Origin: QNZT01 sp964573205 | GTDB taxonomy: Bacteria; Campylobacterota; Campylobacteria; Campylobacterales; QNZT01 | Reading direction: 5' to 3' | DNA: 64,000 nucleotides | Assembly: GCA_964573205.1 (NCBI GenBank) | Contig: CAZNIT010000022.1 | Location: 124,001 to 188,000, forward strand | Shown here: one piece after another, positions 17,381-25,633 of the stretch | How positions within the stretch are numbered: the first letter of the stretch is position 1 | Layout of the letters: every line of letters starts with the position of its first letter | The notes under the pieces: model-generated | What the model was told of the DNA's origin: nothing | Database searches by the model: none | The model's input: the letters and a program-made list of their open reading frames with translations, nothing else | Position numbers and translations under genes: made by a program

Positions 17381-18052
17381 ATGACCAAATATGAAAAAAA
17401 TTTCGACAAAGTTTTAAGAAGCATAGAAGAGGTAAGAATCGAGACGAACGAACACCAGATCATCAAAATCGTGGCGGCTAGCAAATATGCAAATGCCGAG
17501 GAGATCAGGAATTTTTACAATATCGGACAAAGGGCTTTCGGTGAAAATCGTGTTCAGGATATGAAAGAGAAATGTTCTCAATTAGAAGATCTACCGCTTG
17601 AGTGGCACTTTATAGGTCGTCTTCAAAGTAACAAAATAAATACTCTTTTAGATCTGAATGTCTCTTTGATCCAATCATGCGAGAGTTTTCAGATGGCCAA
17701 AGAGATCGACAAAAGAGCCAAGGCAAAAGGAATCAAACAGCAGATTTTACTTCAAATAAATAGTGCCAAAGAGGAGTCCAAAGCCGGTATCGATCCCGAC
17801 CTTGCGTATGAAGAGTATATAAAAATAGCACAAGAGCTGGAAAATGTAACTCTAAAGGGTGTCATGAGTATAGGTGCGCATACGCAAGATGAAAAACTTA
17901 TCCGAAAAAGTTTCGAGAACACTTTTAAAATTTTTGAAAAGCTACAACCCTATAAAGCCAAATATTGTTCGATGGGGATGAGCGGCGATTATATACTAGC
18001 CATAAAGTGCGGATCAAATATGCTTAGACTAGGAAGTACTCTTTTTAACTAG
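17381..18052 (+). CDS. PLP homeostasis protein, YggS/PROSC family
   Basis: A 223-residue TIM-barrel protein that binds pyridoxal phosphate and keeps free PLP in balance; it has no known catalytic activity. The PLP lysine is in KIVAASKYANAEEI. Other family features: AFGENRVQDMKEKC, LEWHFIGRLQSNKIN, and SMGMSGDYILAIKCGSNMLRLG, which cradles the phosphate. GGAGG overlapping the rseP end serves as ribosome-binding site, so it closes the pyrD operon. It is E. coli yggS-like; no other symbol is used here. Confidence 0.93.
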   Translation: MTKYEKNFDKVLRSIEEVRIETNEHQIIKIVAASKYANAEEIRNFYNIGQRAFGENRVQDMKEKCSQLEDLPLEWHFIGRLQSNKINTLLDLNVSLIQSCESFQMAKEIDKRAKAKGIKQQILLQINSAKEESKAGIDPDLAYEEYIKIAQELENVTLKGVMSIGAHTQDEKLIRKSFENTFKIFEKLQPYKAKYCSMGMSGDYILAIKCGSNMLRLGSTLFN

Positions 18053-18146
18053 AGTACGTTCCTCCTTAGCGTGTTCTCCTTCTATCAAACAAATTGGCGA
18101 TAGCCTATGCTTTACAAGAGAGTAGGTACAAATTAAAAGTCTCTTA

Positions 18147-18605
18147 TCACTTTAAAAAGATGTCCGAATCCAAATTTTTCATAGACTCTTTATACTCTTT
18201 GGAAGAAGAAGATTCGAGCTCTTTTCGTGTTTGAGTTTCGATTTTATCTATAATTTTATCTATATCTACATATTGCTTGATACCTAAACTCTGTATATAG
18301 ATAAAATCTATATCTATCATATATTTTTTAAGAATGTACCTTTTTAACAGCTCTTTAAAACGCTCTTTACCCTTTGAAGTAAACAGATCCTCGATATAGA
18401 AACTGCTGACGACTATATTTAACGCATCGAGAATTTTATAATCTTTTGCTTTTATATCCTCACCTTCGAAAATAAGAGAGATCTCTATCTGTTTTAAAGA
18501 TTTCGTCTCTCTTGAGAAGATATCGCTTTTGAAATTGTCCACTCTATACATCTGCGCCTTGCATAGCGTGGAAAAAAGCAGGATCAAAAGCGTTATCTTT
18601 CTCAT
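18147..18605 (-). CDS. Secreted FliL-like protein
   Basis: A 152-residue protein with a signal sequence ending STLCKAQ, so probably exported. The core LKQIEISLIFEGEDIKAKDYKILDAL and then YIEDLFTSKGKERFKELL resemble the periplasmic domain of FliL-type flagellar basal-body proteins, where a strand precedes a helix and a 'DLxxxxGKExL' segment. It lacks the transmembrane anchor of true FliL. A role near the flagellar motor or in the periplasm is an inference. It lies nine bases downstream of htpG on the same strand, so read-through from htpG is likely. Confidence 0.55.
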   Translation of the reverse strand: MRKITLLILLFSTLCKAQMYRVDNFKSDIFSRETKSLKQIEISLIFEGEDIKAKDYKILDALNIVVSSFYIEDLFTSKGKERFKELLKRYILKKYMIDIDFIYIQSLGIKQYVDIDKIIDKIETQTRKELESSSSKEYKESMKNLDSDIFLK

Positions 18606-18614
18606 CTTGAAACC

Positions 18615-20459
18615 TTAAATGGTTTTTGTCATCATTTCGTAAATACGATTGCTAAAAGCGTTTGGATCTTCTATTTTCATCCCTTCGGTCAATTTTGCCA
18701 AATCCAAAAGGGTATGTGAAAGCGCATCTATTTTATTGTACGCTTTTTTCTCTAAAAGGGTATTGAAAATCTCATGATCCGGATTGATCTCCAAAATAGG
18801 TTTTATAGCGGGAAGCTCGGTTTGTCCCATCTGTTTTAGCATCTGCTGCATCGCAAAATCAGGATCATCTTTATCATAAACCAAAACGGCCGGTGATTGT
18901 TTTAATCTAGTCGTAATTTTTACGTCTTTGACTTGATCTTTCAAAATCTCCTTCATCTTGACCAAAACTTCCGCAAACTTCTCTTGCGCAGCTTTTATCT
19001 TCTCTTCGTCGATCTGCTCGACATCGGTAGAATTTACCGCCTTTAACGCCGTCTCTTTGTATCGATGTATATTAGGAACGACGATAGCGTCAACTTCATC
19101 ATCCATTAACAAAACTTCAATGCCCTCATCATTAAAACTCTCAAGAAGAGGCGAACTTTTAAGCATATTAGCATCTTCACCGGTTATATAATAGATCTCT
19201 TTTTGAGACTCTTTCATATCGTCTATATATGTTTGAAAATCCACAAGCCGATCTCTTTTACTGGATTTAAACAGTAACAGATCAAGTAGAAGATCTTTTT
19301 GCTCGAATTCGCTCATAATCCCCTCTTTGAGAACCTTTCCAAATACATTGTAAAATTTGAGATACTTATCGAAATCACTATTTTTTAATTTTTTCAACTC
19401 GCTTAATATCTTTTTGACCGAAGCTCTCTTCACTTTTGAGAGTATCGCGTTTTGTTGAAGTATTTCACGACTCACGTTTAAAGGAAGATCCTCCACATCT
19501 ACGATTCCTCTTACAAATCTCAAATATGTCGGAAGTAACTCTTTGTCGTCATCCGTGATAAATACTCTTTTTACATATAACTTTATACCCGATTGATAGT
19601 CAACTCGAAAAAGATCAAAAGGTGCGCTTTGAGGTATGTAAAAAAGCGTGGTATACTCTAGCGTACCTTCAGCCTTCGTATGTATGTATAGTAACGGATC
19701 TTCATTGTCATGAGATATCGTTTTGTAAAAATCTTTATACTCTTCATCACTTATTTTAGATTTCGGGAGTCGCCATAACGCCGAAGCTTTATTTATCTGT
19801 TCGACGACTTTCTCCTTTTTACCCTCTTTTTCTTCCTCTTTTTCAAGATAGATGGCAAAAGGGATATGATTGGAGTACTTTTCTATGATAGATTTTATTC
19901 TATATTCTTGTAAAAACTCATCTTCACCCTCTCTTAAGTGCAAAGTTATTTCCGTTCCGTGAGACTCTTTTTTCGCATCCTTTATCTCGTACTCGCTCCC
20001 ACCGCTACTTATCCATAAATTCGCACTCTTAGCCCCCGCTTTTTTACTCAAGACTTCTATTTTATCGGCAACCATAAACGCCGAATAGAAGCCGACGCCA
20101 AACTGACCGATAAGCTGGGAATCCTTCTTCGCATCACCGCTCAACTTCTCCACAAAAGATTTCGTACCGCTTTTTGCGATGGTTCCTAGATTTTTTTTCA
20201 GCTCATCCTTGCTCATACCTATACCGGTATCGCAAATCGTCAACGTTTTGTTTTCGTTATCTATTTTAATGTCAATACGCGGCTCATATTTCAATTCCTT
20301 GTATTTGTCATTAGTTAAAGTTAGATAGTTTAACTTGTCAAGCGCATCCGAGGCATTTGATACCAACTCTCTTAAAAATATCTCCTTATTCGAATAAAGC
20401 GAATGGATCATCAAATCCAAAAGCTGTGAAACTTCCGTCTGGTATTCATATTTTGACAT
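18615..20459 (-). CDS. htpG: Chaperone HtpG (Hsp90)
   Basis: HtpG is the bacterial Hsp90, an ATP-dependent dimeric cytosolic chaperone. The 614-residue protein has the GHKL ATPase domain: FLRELVSNASDALDKL with the catalytic glutamate, DTGIGMSKDEL, GTIAKSGTKSF and IGQFGVGFYSAFMVA. The middle domain contains RVFITDDDKELLPTYLRFVRG and DLPLNVSREILQQN with the conserved arginine. The C-terminal dimerisation region ends before the EEVD-type tail found only in eukaryotes. It has GGAGGA before the ATG and its own promoter, and follows plsC on the leftward strand. Confidence 0.96.
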   Translation of the reverse strand: MSKYEYQTEVSQLLDLMIHSLYSNKEIFLRELVSNASDALDKLNYLTLTNDKYKELKYEPRIDIKIDNENKTLTICDTGIGMSKDELKKNLGTIAKSGTKSFVEKLSGDAKKDSQLIGQFGVGFYSAFMVADKIEVLSKKAGAKSANLWISSGGSEYEIKDAKKESHGTEITLHLREGEDEFLQEYRIKSIIEKYSNHIPFAIYLEKEEEKEGKKEKVVEQINKASALWRLPKSKISDEEYKDFYKTISHDNEDPLLYIHTKAEGTLEYTTLFYIPQSAPFDLFRVDYQSGIKLYVKRVFITDDDKELLPTYLRFVRGIVDVEDLPLNVSREILQQNAILSKVKRASVKKILSELKKLKNSDFDKYLKFYNVFGKVLKEGIMSEFEQKDLLLDLLLFKSSKRDRLVDFQTYIDDMKESQKEIYYITGEDANMLKSSPLLESFNDEGIEVLLMDDEVDAIVVPNIHRYKETALKAVNSTDVEQIDEEKIKAAQEKFAEVLVKMKEILKDQVKDVKITTRLKQSPAVLVYDKDDPDFAMQQMLKQMGQTELPAIKPILEINPDHEIFNTLLEKKAYNKIDALSHTLLDLAKLTEGMKIEDPNAFSNRIYEMMTKTI

Positions 20460-20499
20460 GTAAATATATCCTCCTGTATCAGTACATATTTTTGGAGGA

Positions 20500-20508
20500 A
20501 TTATAGCA
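20500..20508 (-). promoter_or_regulatory. Extended -10 promoter of htpG
   Basis: Read leftward, TGCTATAAT is a perfect extended -10 box 41 bases before the htpG start codon. The predicted transcript begins near 20493. No CIRCE-type inverted repeat is visible. Confidence 0.55.
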
Positions 20509-20548
20509 GATAAAGTTTAAGGCAAAATTAAAAGTTAAACGAAAGGAC

Positions 20549-21238
20549 TCAACTACTTTTAGTTTCTCTATCGATTATTTCTTGCATCTTTTTATGAAGT
20601 TTTGTAAACCACTCTTTATCTTCTTTCGGATCGATAGGATCGAGATAGATAATTTTAACTTTTCCGGACTTAGCGGTAAAATTCAACGAATCAAGTATCG
20701 TTCTGGTGTTTATAATCACGGCCGGCTGTACTTTGAGATTTAATTTCGAAGCCAGCAGTTTCGCACCCATTTTAAACGGAAGCAATTTTTTTCCGTCGCC
20801 TCTGGTACCCTCGGGAAACATAGCTATGACTCTCCCCTCTTGCAGCCTCTCTTTGGCATCGGATACAAGTTTGACAAGCGATTTTTTATTTTCACGATCG
20901 ATTATCACCATTTTAGGCAGAGTCAAAATCTGTCCGAAAAACGGCATATCCGCTATCTCCTTTTTCGCCACCCAACAAAGATCTTTCGGATAACTCGCAT
21001 CGAGTATTATAATATCCAGTAAGCTTTGATGATTCAGTAGCAAAAGCTGCGTATGCTCATCGGCAGATCCTATGACTTCAAGGTCGTAGCCCGTAAGATA
21101 CGCCTGCATTTTCGCCCAAGATTTTCTTATTAGCCACTGCTTCGAATTGAACAGTCGCATCAAGATAATGACTACGGTAACCGTTATCAAAAACTCGAAT
21201 AATATCCAAGAAGCTTTTATTTTACCTGATATCTTCAT
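20549..21238 (-). CDS. plsC: 1-acyl-sn-glycerol-3-phosphate acyltransferase
   Basis: PlsC acylates lysophosphatidic acid to phosphatidic acid at the inner membrane. The 229-residue protein has an N-terminal hydrophobic helix, the catalytic HX4D motif in LLLNHQSLLDI, and the glycerophosphate-binding motif MFPEGTRGDGK, with a third motif around VQPAVIINTR. Its start lies 17 bases inside the end of the upstream BatD-like gene, showing translational coupling. From memory, C. jejuni has the same plsC between the purQ-linked gene and htpG. Confidence 0.92.
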   Translation of the reverse strand: MKISGKIKASWILFEFLITVTVVIILMRLFNSKQWLIRKSWAKMQAYLTGYDLEVIGSADEHTQLLLLNHQSLLDIIILDASYPKDLCWVAKKEIADMPFFGQILTLPKMVIIDRENKKSLVKLVSDAKERLQEGRVIAMFPEGTRGDGKKLLPFKMGAKLLASKLNLKVQPAVIINTRTILDSLNFTAKSGKVKIIYLDPIDPKEDKEWFTKLHKKMQEIIDRETKSS

Positions 21239-22586
21239 TTTTTATCCATCCGATCTTTTTATTTGGAAGTAAAACTTTCGTATAATCTCTCTTTTTTAAC
21301 AAAATATCCACTTCAAGTGGCGTCCGCGTTCTAAAAAAGACCGTGGAGTTAGCCATAGGTAAAATTCTAAGTGCCGATCCCGCCGGAAGTTTCGCCTTCG
21401 TTATCGGCATTTGAACAAAAGAGAGCATTATTATGAAAGCTAAAGCGAACAAAAGCAGATAATATTTTCTATATTTTATAAACAAAATCACAAACAAAAG
21501 AGCCATCACTATCAAAAAGATAGCCTTGTAAATTATATATTTGTTTTTTTGAGGATTCAACTCCGTATGCGTGCTTATTTTCGTATCTATCGGCTTTATG
21601 TCGAACGAAATCACTTCATATCGATTCTTTTCAAGATTGAAATATTTGAATTTGAATCTCTTTTTTACATTCGGTACGATCGCGAAATAGTAAATTTTCT
21701 GCTTCGCACCGTTTTGATTCAACTGATCTATTCCCTCTCTTAGAGCTACCGGTATATGAAAATCCTCGAGATTACCGGATGTCGCGTTTATCTCTAAAAC
21801 GACAATATTCGCACTCTCGTCGTATTTTCTCTCTTGATGATTCAAAACTTCCAAATCGGCGGCGATCACTTTACAAAAGAGATCATCTTCACGAAGAGTG
21901 ATAATTTTTGGCGAAAAAGGCTTTAGATATTCGCTTCTGATACTGCCGCTTTGAGTCTGGTTGGTAACTTTTATGTTCGGCAGTTTCGCATTCGGTGTCA
22001 GAAGTTTGAAAATAAAACTGTTCTCATAACTATTATCACCGGTTTTAATCCATTCGTTGTCTCGGTTTAAAACCTTATAATCCTTTCCCTTCGTAAAATC
22101 TGTCTCTATCGCCTTGATATTGGTCTGAGGAATAAGAGCTTTTATATGTACTTCGAAATGTTGCAGAAGATAGACTTTTTGCGGTTTTTTCGTAAAAGAG
22201 AGCAAAATATTCCGCTCTTTTATAAAGGGATCGCTCTCTTGATCCCGCTCAAAAAAATCCGAAGGTATATCCTCATCCTCGCTTACGGCTTTTTCGGGAA
22301 TGAACCCGTCGCTTAAATCTATATTTTCCTCTTTTTGCGAACCGAAAATATTTTCATCTTCACTGCTACTATCGAGATATTCGTCCGCACTTATCGTCTC
22401 CTCTTCGACGATCACGTTTTCAGCCGGCAATATCTCTTCATCGGCCGGGACCGGTTCTGACTCTTCTATAACTATGTCGCTCTTTTTTTTATCGTCGGAA
22501 CCGAATATCGAATCGAACAATCCGCCGTAAAGATTTTGCGAAAAGAGTAAAAATAAAAATGCCAGAGAGAGCGATCTGAAAATCAA
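21222..22586 (-). CDS. BatD-like membrane protein with C-terminal SH3-like region
   Basis: A 454-residue protein with a signal sequence (residues 1-21), a long acidic low-complexity stretch (about 35-125, many Glu/Asp/Ser), a beta-rich region with BatD-like repeats (FTKKPQKVYLLQHFEVHIKA and later strands), two membrane helices around residues 345-390, and a C-terminal SH3-like segment ending KKIGWIKNEDIR. Such SH3 ends often bind peptidoglycan. From memory, a protein of unknown function occupies the same place between purQ and plsC in C. jejuni. The start is TTG overlapping the purQ stop as TTGA. Envelope location is clear; the job is unknown. Confidence 0.65.
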   Translation of the reverse strand: MIFRSLSLAFLFLLFSQNLYGGLFDSIFGSDDKKKSDIVIEESEPVPADEEILPAENVIVEEETISADEYLDSSSEDENIFGSQKEENIDLSDGFIPEKAVSEDEDIPSDFFERDQESDPFIKERNILLSFTKKPQKVYLLQHFEVHIKALIPQTNIKAIETDFTKGKDYKVLNRDNEWIKTGDNSYENSFIFKLLTPNAKLPNIKVTNQTQSGSIRSEYLKPFSPKIITLREDDLFCKVIAADLEVLNHQERKYDESANIVVLEINATSGNLEDFHIPVALREGIDQLNQNGAKQKIYYFAIVPNVKKRFKFKYFNLEKNRYEVISFDIKPIDTKISTHTELNPQKNKYIIYKAIFLIVMALLFVILFIKYRKYYLLLFALAFIIMLSFVQMPITKAKLPAGSALRILPMANSTVFFRTRTPLEVDILLKKRDYTKVLLPNKKIGWIKNEDIR

Positions 22587-23254
22587 CTAAAAAAACCCTT
22601 CATCATATCGATACCGTCATCCGATCCCAAAATCTTCTCCATAGCTCGTTCGGGATGCGGCATCAGGCCGAAGATATTCTTTTTCTTGTTGCAGATTCCC
22701 GCAATGGAATCGACTGAGCCGTTGGGATTTAAAACTTCACCATCTTTATCACAGTATGTAAGCAATACCTGTTCATTGTCATAGAGTCCTTTGAGTCCGT
22801 CGCTATCAATATAATAATTCCCCTCGCCGTGAGCTATAGGTATATTTACGATATCATGAGATTTAAAAAGCTTTAAAAAATCGTTGTTCGTGTTCATCAC
22901 TTTCAGATGATGATGCTTGGAAATGAAGTGAAGATTTTCGTTTCGTTTCATAGCTCCTGGCAGTAGCCCCGACTCCAAAAGAATCTGAAAGCCGTTGCAG
23001 ATACCTAGTACTCTACCGCCTTTGTCGGCAAACTCCGCAACGGCCTGCATAATAGGAGAAAATCTAGCGATCGAACCGCTTCTTAAAGCATCACCGTAAC
23101 TAAAACCTCCCGGCAGTATGACAAGATCGCAATTATCCGGAATCTCCCTCTCCTTATGCCAGATAAAACTACTTGAAACCCCGGCTATATCACAGGCATA
23201 CTGAGTATCGTAGTCACAGTTAGTACCAGGAAACACGACGATCGAAACGTTCAT
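22583..23254 (-). CDS. purQ: Phosphoribosylformylglycinamidine synthase, glutaminase subunit
   Basis: PurQ releases ammonia from glutamine for the PurL subunit in step four of purine synthesis. The 223-residue class I amidotransferase has the N terminus VSIVVFPGTNCDYDTQYA, LVILPGGFSYGDALRSG, the nucleophile cysteine in LGICNGFQILLESGLLPGA, and the His/Glu pair in GLMPHPERAME. It overlaps purS by four bases (ATGA). The large subunit purL is not in the window, which fits the three-subunit PurLQS type of enzyme. Confidence 0.95.
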   Translation of the reverse strand: MNVSIVVFPGTNCDYDTQYACDIAGVSSSFIWHKEREIPDNCDLVILPGGFSYGDALRSGSIARFSPIMQAVAEFADKGGRVLGICNGFQILLESGLLPGAMKRNENLHFISKHHHLKVMNTNNDFLKLFKSHDIVNIPIAHGEGNYYIDSDGLKGLYDNEQVLLTYCDKDGEVLNPNGSVDSIAGICNKKKNIFGLMPHPERAMEKILGSDDGIDMMKGFFS

Positions 23255-23493
23255 GAGAGTATCTCTATAGTATAATCTTCTATAACGGTATTTGCCAAAA
23301 GCTCTTCACACATTTTACGAACCTCCTCATGCGCCGCGTTTTGATCATCCTCGTTAAGATCTAGAACGATTCTCTTTCCGATTCTAACATCGTTCACATC
23401 CTTGAAACCCAAAGCTTTCAACGCATGATGAACCGCTTTACCTTGAGGATCCAATACCCCCTCTTTTAGCCGTATATTGACAATAGCCTTCAC
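23251..23493 (-). CDS. purS: Phosphoribosylformylglycinamidine synthase subunit PurS
   Basis: An 80-residue protein that bridges PurQ and PurL in the three-part FGAM synthase complex. It shows the normal family run: VNIRLKEGVLDPQGKAVHHA, LGFKDVNDVRIGKRI, and a C-terminal LLANTVIEDYTIE. The start is GTG at 23493, directly adjoining the purC stop, with GAGGAG inside the purC end as ribosome-binding site. Confidence 0.94.
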   Translation of the reverse strand: MKAIVNIRLKEGVLDPQGKAVHHALKALGFKDVNDVRIGKRIVLDLNEDDQNAAHEEVRKMCEELLANTVIEDYTIEILS

Positions 23494-24210
23494 TCACTTC
23501 TCCTCAAGAACTCTTTTTAACACCTCTTCATAGGCGACTTTTACATTTCCCAAATTTTGGCGAAATCTGTCTTTATCCATCTTTTCACCCGTATCCATAT
23601 CCCAAAATCTACAACTATCAGGACTTATTTCGTCGCTTAAAAGAATTTCACCATCTTTATCTATACCAAATTCCACTTTAAAATCGACAAGCTTTAACCG
23701 CCTTTTACCGAAAAACTCTTTTAATACCGAATTGATGATCTTTCCTTTCTCTTTGAGAATGTTCAAACTCTCTCTATCTTCAACCAGATTCAAGATCATA
23801 CAGTGATCCTCGCAAATAATCGGATCGTTCAAATCGTCATCCTTTAGATAAAATTCCACAAGAGTAAAGGGCAACTCAAGCCCATCTTCAATGCCGAGCC
23901 TTTTACTCAAAGAGCCGGTAGCCGTATTTCTTACGACCACCTCGATAGGAATGATTTTTACCTTCTTTACAAGCTGATGATTCGAATCTATGGTCTTGAT
24001 AAGATGAGTTTTTATTCCCTCTTTTTCAAGAAGCTTGTAAAGTTGAGCGCTAATTTGACAATTTAGAGATCCTTTACCGCTCTCACTTCCCTTTTTCTGA
24101 GCGTTAAAAGCAGTCAAATCATCTTTGAATTCCGCTATCAATAGATCTTCGTCTTCGGTGGCATAAAGTTTTTTCGCTTTTCCTTCGTATAAGAGCTCTC
24201 TTTTAGTCAT
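23494..24210 (-). CDS. purC: SAICAR synthase
   Basis: PurC joins aspartate to CAIR using ATP, step eight of purine synthesis. Signatures in the 238-residue protein: LYEGKAKKLYAT at the N terminus, FKDDLTAFNAQKKGS, IPIEVVVRNTATGSLSKRLG, and LVDFKVEFG leading to LLSDEISPDSCRFWD. It overlaps ctpA by eight bases and is followed directly by purS, so purC-purS-purQ form one leftward unit with ctpA upstream. Confidence 0.96.
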   Translation of the reverse strand: MTKRELLYEGKAKKLYATEDEDLLIAEFKDDLTAFNAQKKGSESGKGSLNCQISAQLYKLLEKEGIKTHLIKTIDSNHQLVKKVKIIPIEVVVRNTATGSLSKRLGIEDGLELPFTLVEFYLKDDDLNDPIICEDHCMILNLVEDRESLNILKEKGKIINSVLKEFFGKRRLKLVDFKVEFGIDKDGEILLSDEISPDSCRFWDMDTGEKMDKDRFRQNLGNVKVAYEEVLKRVLEEK

Positions 24211-25558
24211 TTTTATTATCCTTTGTCATGCCGCCGGTAATTTGAAGAACTTTCAGCGTATCCACCGCCGTTTTTAATTGATTGTCTTTTAAAATATCCT
24301 CTTTTAAAATTATCTTTTTATCCTTTTTCTTTTCGTCCTTATCTTTTTTCTTATCTTTTTTCGTTGCGTTTATCTTCTCCAATTCACCTACCAAATGTTT
24401 TTTCAAATCTTTCTCTTTTATGGAAAACTCATCTTTTACCACTTTCACCTCTCCCGGATACACCTCTATATCCGGTTCCACACCTTCGGCCTGTATGGTT
24501 CTTCCGCTTGGAAGATAATATCTAGCGACCGTCAATCTCAAAGCCTCGTCGTTTCCGATGGGCATTATGACTTGAACGCTTCCTTTTCCGAAAGTCTTCT
24601 GCCCGATTACTATGGCTCTTTTGTGATCTTGCAACGCACCGCTTACAATTTCACTTGCACTCGCGCTTCCGCCGTTTATCAAAACGACTAGAGGTATTTT
24701 ATCGAATGTACCGGCCTTCGTAGCGTTATATACTTGATTTTCACTCTTGATTCTTCCCTTCTGAGAGACGATAACGCCCTCTTTGACGAACAGATCGACA
24801 AGTCCGACGGCCTGATTTAAAAGGCCGCCGGGATTGTTTCTAAGATCCAAAACTATACCTTCGATTTTCCCTCTGTTCTTTTGAAGCGCTTTTTTAACGT
24901 CTTTTACGACTTTCTTATCGAAGTTGGTGACACGTAGATATAAAATATCGGTATCTTCGATCTTTTTAGTATAGACGGAGTCGATTTTTATGATATCGCG
25001 AACAATCTTCACGACAATAGGCTTAGGCTCCTCTTTTCGTACTATCGTAAGCTCTATCGAAGTTCCGGGTTTTCCTCGCATAATCGAAACCGCTTCGTCT
25101 ATCGTCATATTCAGGGTCGATTGATCGTTGATTTTGAGTATGATATCTTCGGATTTAAGCCCCGCTTTGTCCGCCGGCGTCCCCTCGATAGGTGATATGA
25201 CGGTAAGAGCGCCGTCACGCATACCGACCGTTATACCAAGACCCCCGAATTCACCTTCGGTTTGAATCTTCATATCTTTGAATTTTTTGGTATTCATAAA
25301 AGAGGAGTGTGCGTCTAAATTCGCCAAAAGTCCCTCGAGAGATTTGTTGACGATATCGGTTATATTCGTCTCATCTACATAATATTGCTCTATCGACTGT
25401 ATCACTTTCGTATATTTCGCCAGAGCGTTAAGTCTGTCCTGAGAGATCTTCGTTTGTAGTTTCTCACCGCTTTTTGCCATCATAGGCGTATTTACAAGCA
25501 GTGTCGCACCAACAATCGCAGAGATAAAACCCATTGCCGCTAATTTTGTATTTTTCAT
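24203..25558 (-). CDS. ctpA: Carboxyl-terminal processing protease (S41)
   Basis: A periplasmic serine protease with a signal sequence, 451 residues. A PDZ domain (about residues 95-180, GGLGITVGMRDGALTVISPIEGTPADKAG split across strands) precedes the catalytic domain with VLDLRNNPGGLLNQA, the nucleophile serine in GGSASASEIVSGAL, and the lysine of the Ser/Lys dyad in GQKTFGKGSVQ. The C terminus has a lysine/aspartate-rich stretch (KKDKKKDKDEKKKDKK) not needed for catalysis. Related CtpA enzymes process or clear envelope proteins and wall hydrolases. From memory it heads the same gene order in C. jejuni. Confidence 0.94.
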   Translation of the reverse strand: MKNTKLAAMGFISAIVGATLLVNTPMMAKSGEKLQTKISQDRLNALAKYTKVIQSIEQYYVDETNITDIVNKSLEGLLANLDAHSSFMNTKKFKDMKIQTEGEFGGLGITVGMRDGALTVISPIEGTPADKAGLKSEDIILKINDQSTLNMTIDEAVSIMRGKPGTSIELTIVRKEEPKPIVVKIVRDIIKIDSVYTKKIEDTDILYLRVTNFDKKVVKDVKKALQKNRGKIEGIVLDLRNNPGGLLNQAVGLVDLFVKEGVIVSQKGRIKSENQVYNATKAGTFDKIPLVVLINGGSASASEIVSGALQDHKRAIVIGQKTFGKGSVQVIMPIGNDEALRLTVARYYLPSGRTIQAEGVEPDIEVYPGEVKVVKDEFSIKEKDLKKHLVGELEKINATKKDKKKDKDEKKKDKKIILKEDILKDNQLKTAVDTLKVLQITGGMTKDNKND

Positions 25559-25633
25559 TCTATATTAATGCTCCATATTAAATAAATCATGCCATTTTAG
25601 TGAAGTTTATCTAAAAAAGAGGTTTGGCGTCAA

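Noticed and set aside
20460..20499. TCCTCC and GGAGGA inverted repeat before htpG, as a possible heat-sensing RNA hairpin that hides the ribosome-binding site
   Set aside because: TCCTCC directly follows the -10 box, so it lies before the predicted transcription start (about 20493) and would not be in the RNA. It becomes interesting only if a promoter further upstream is active.
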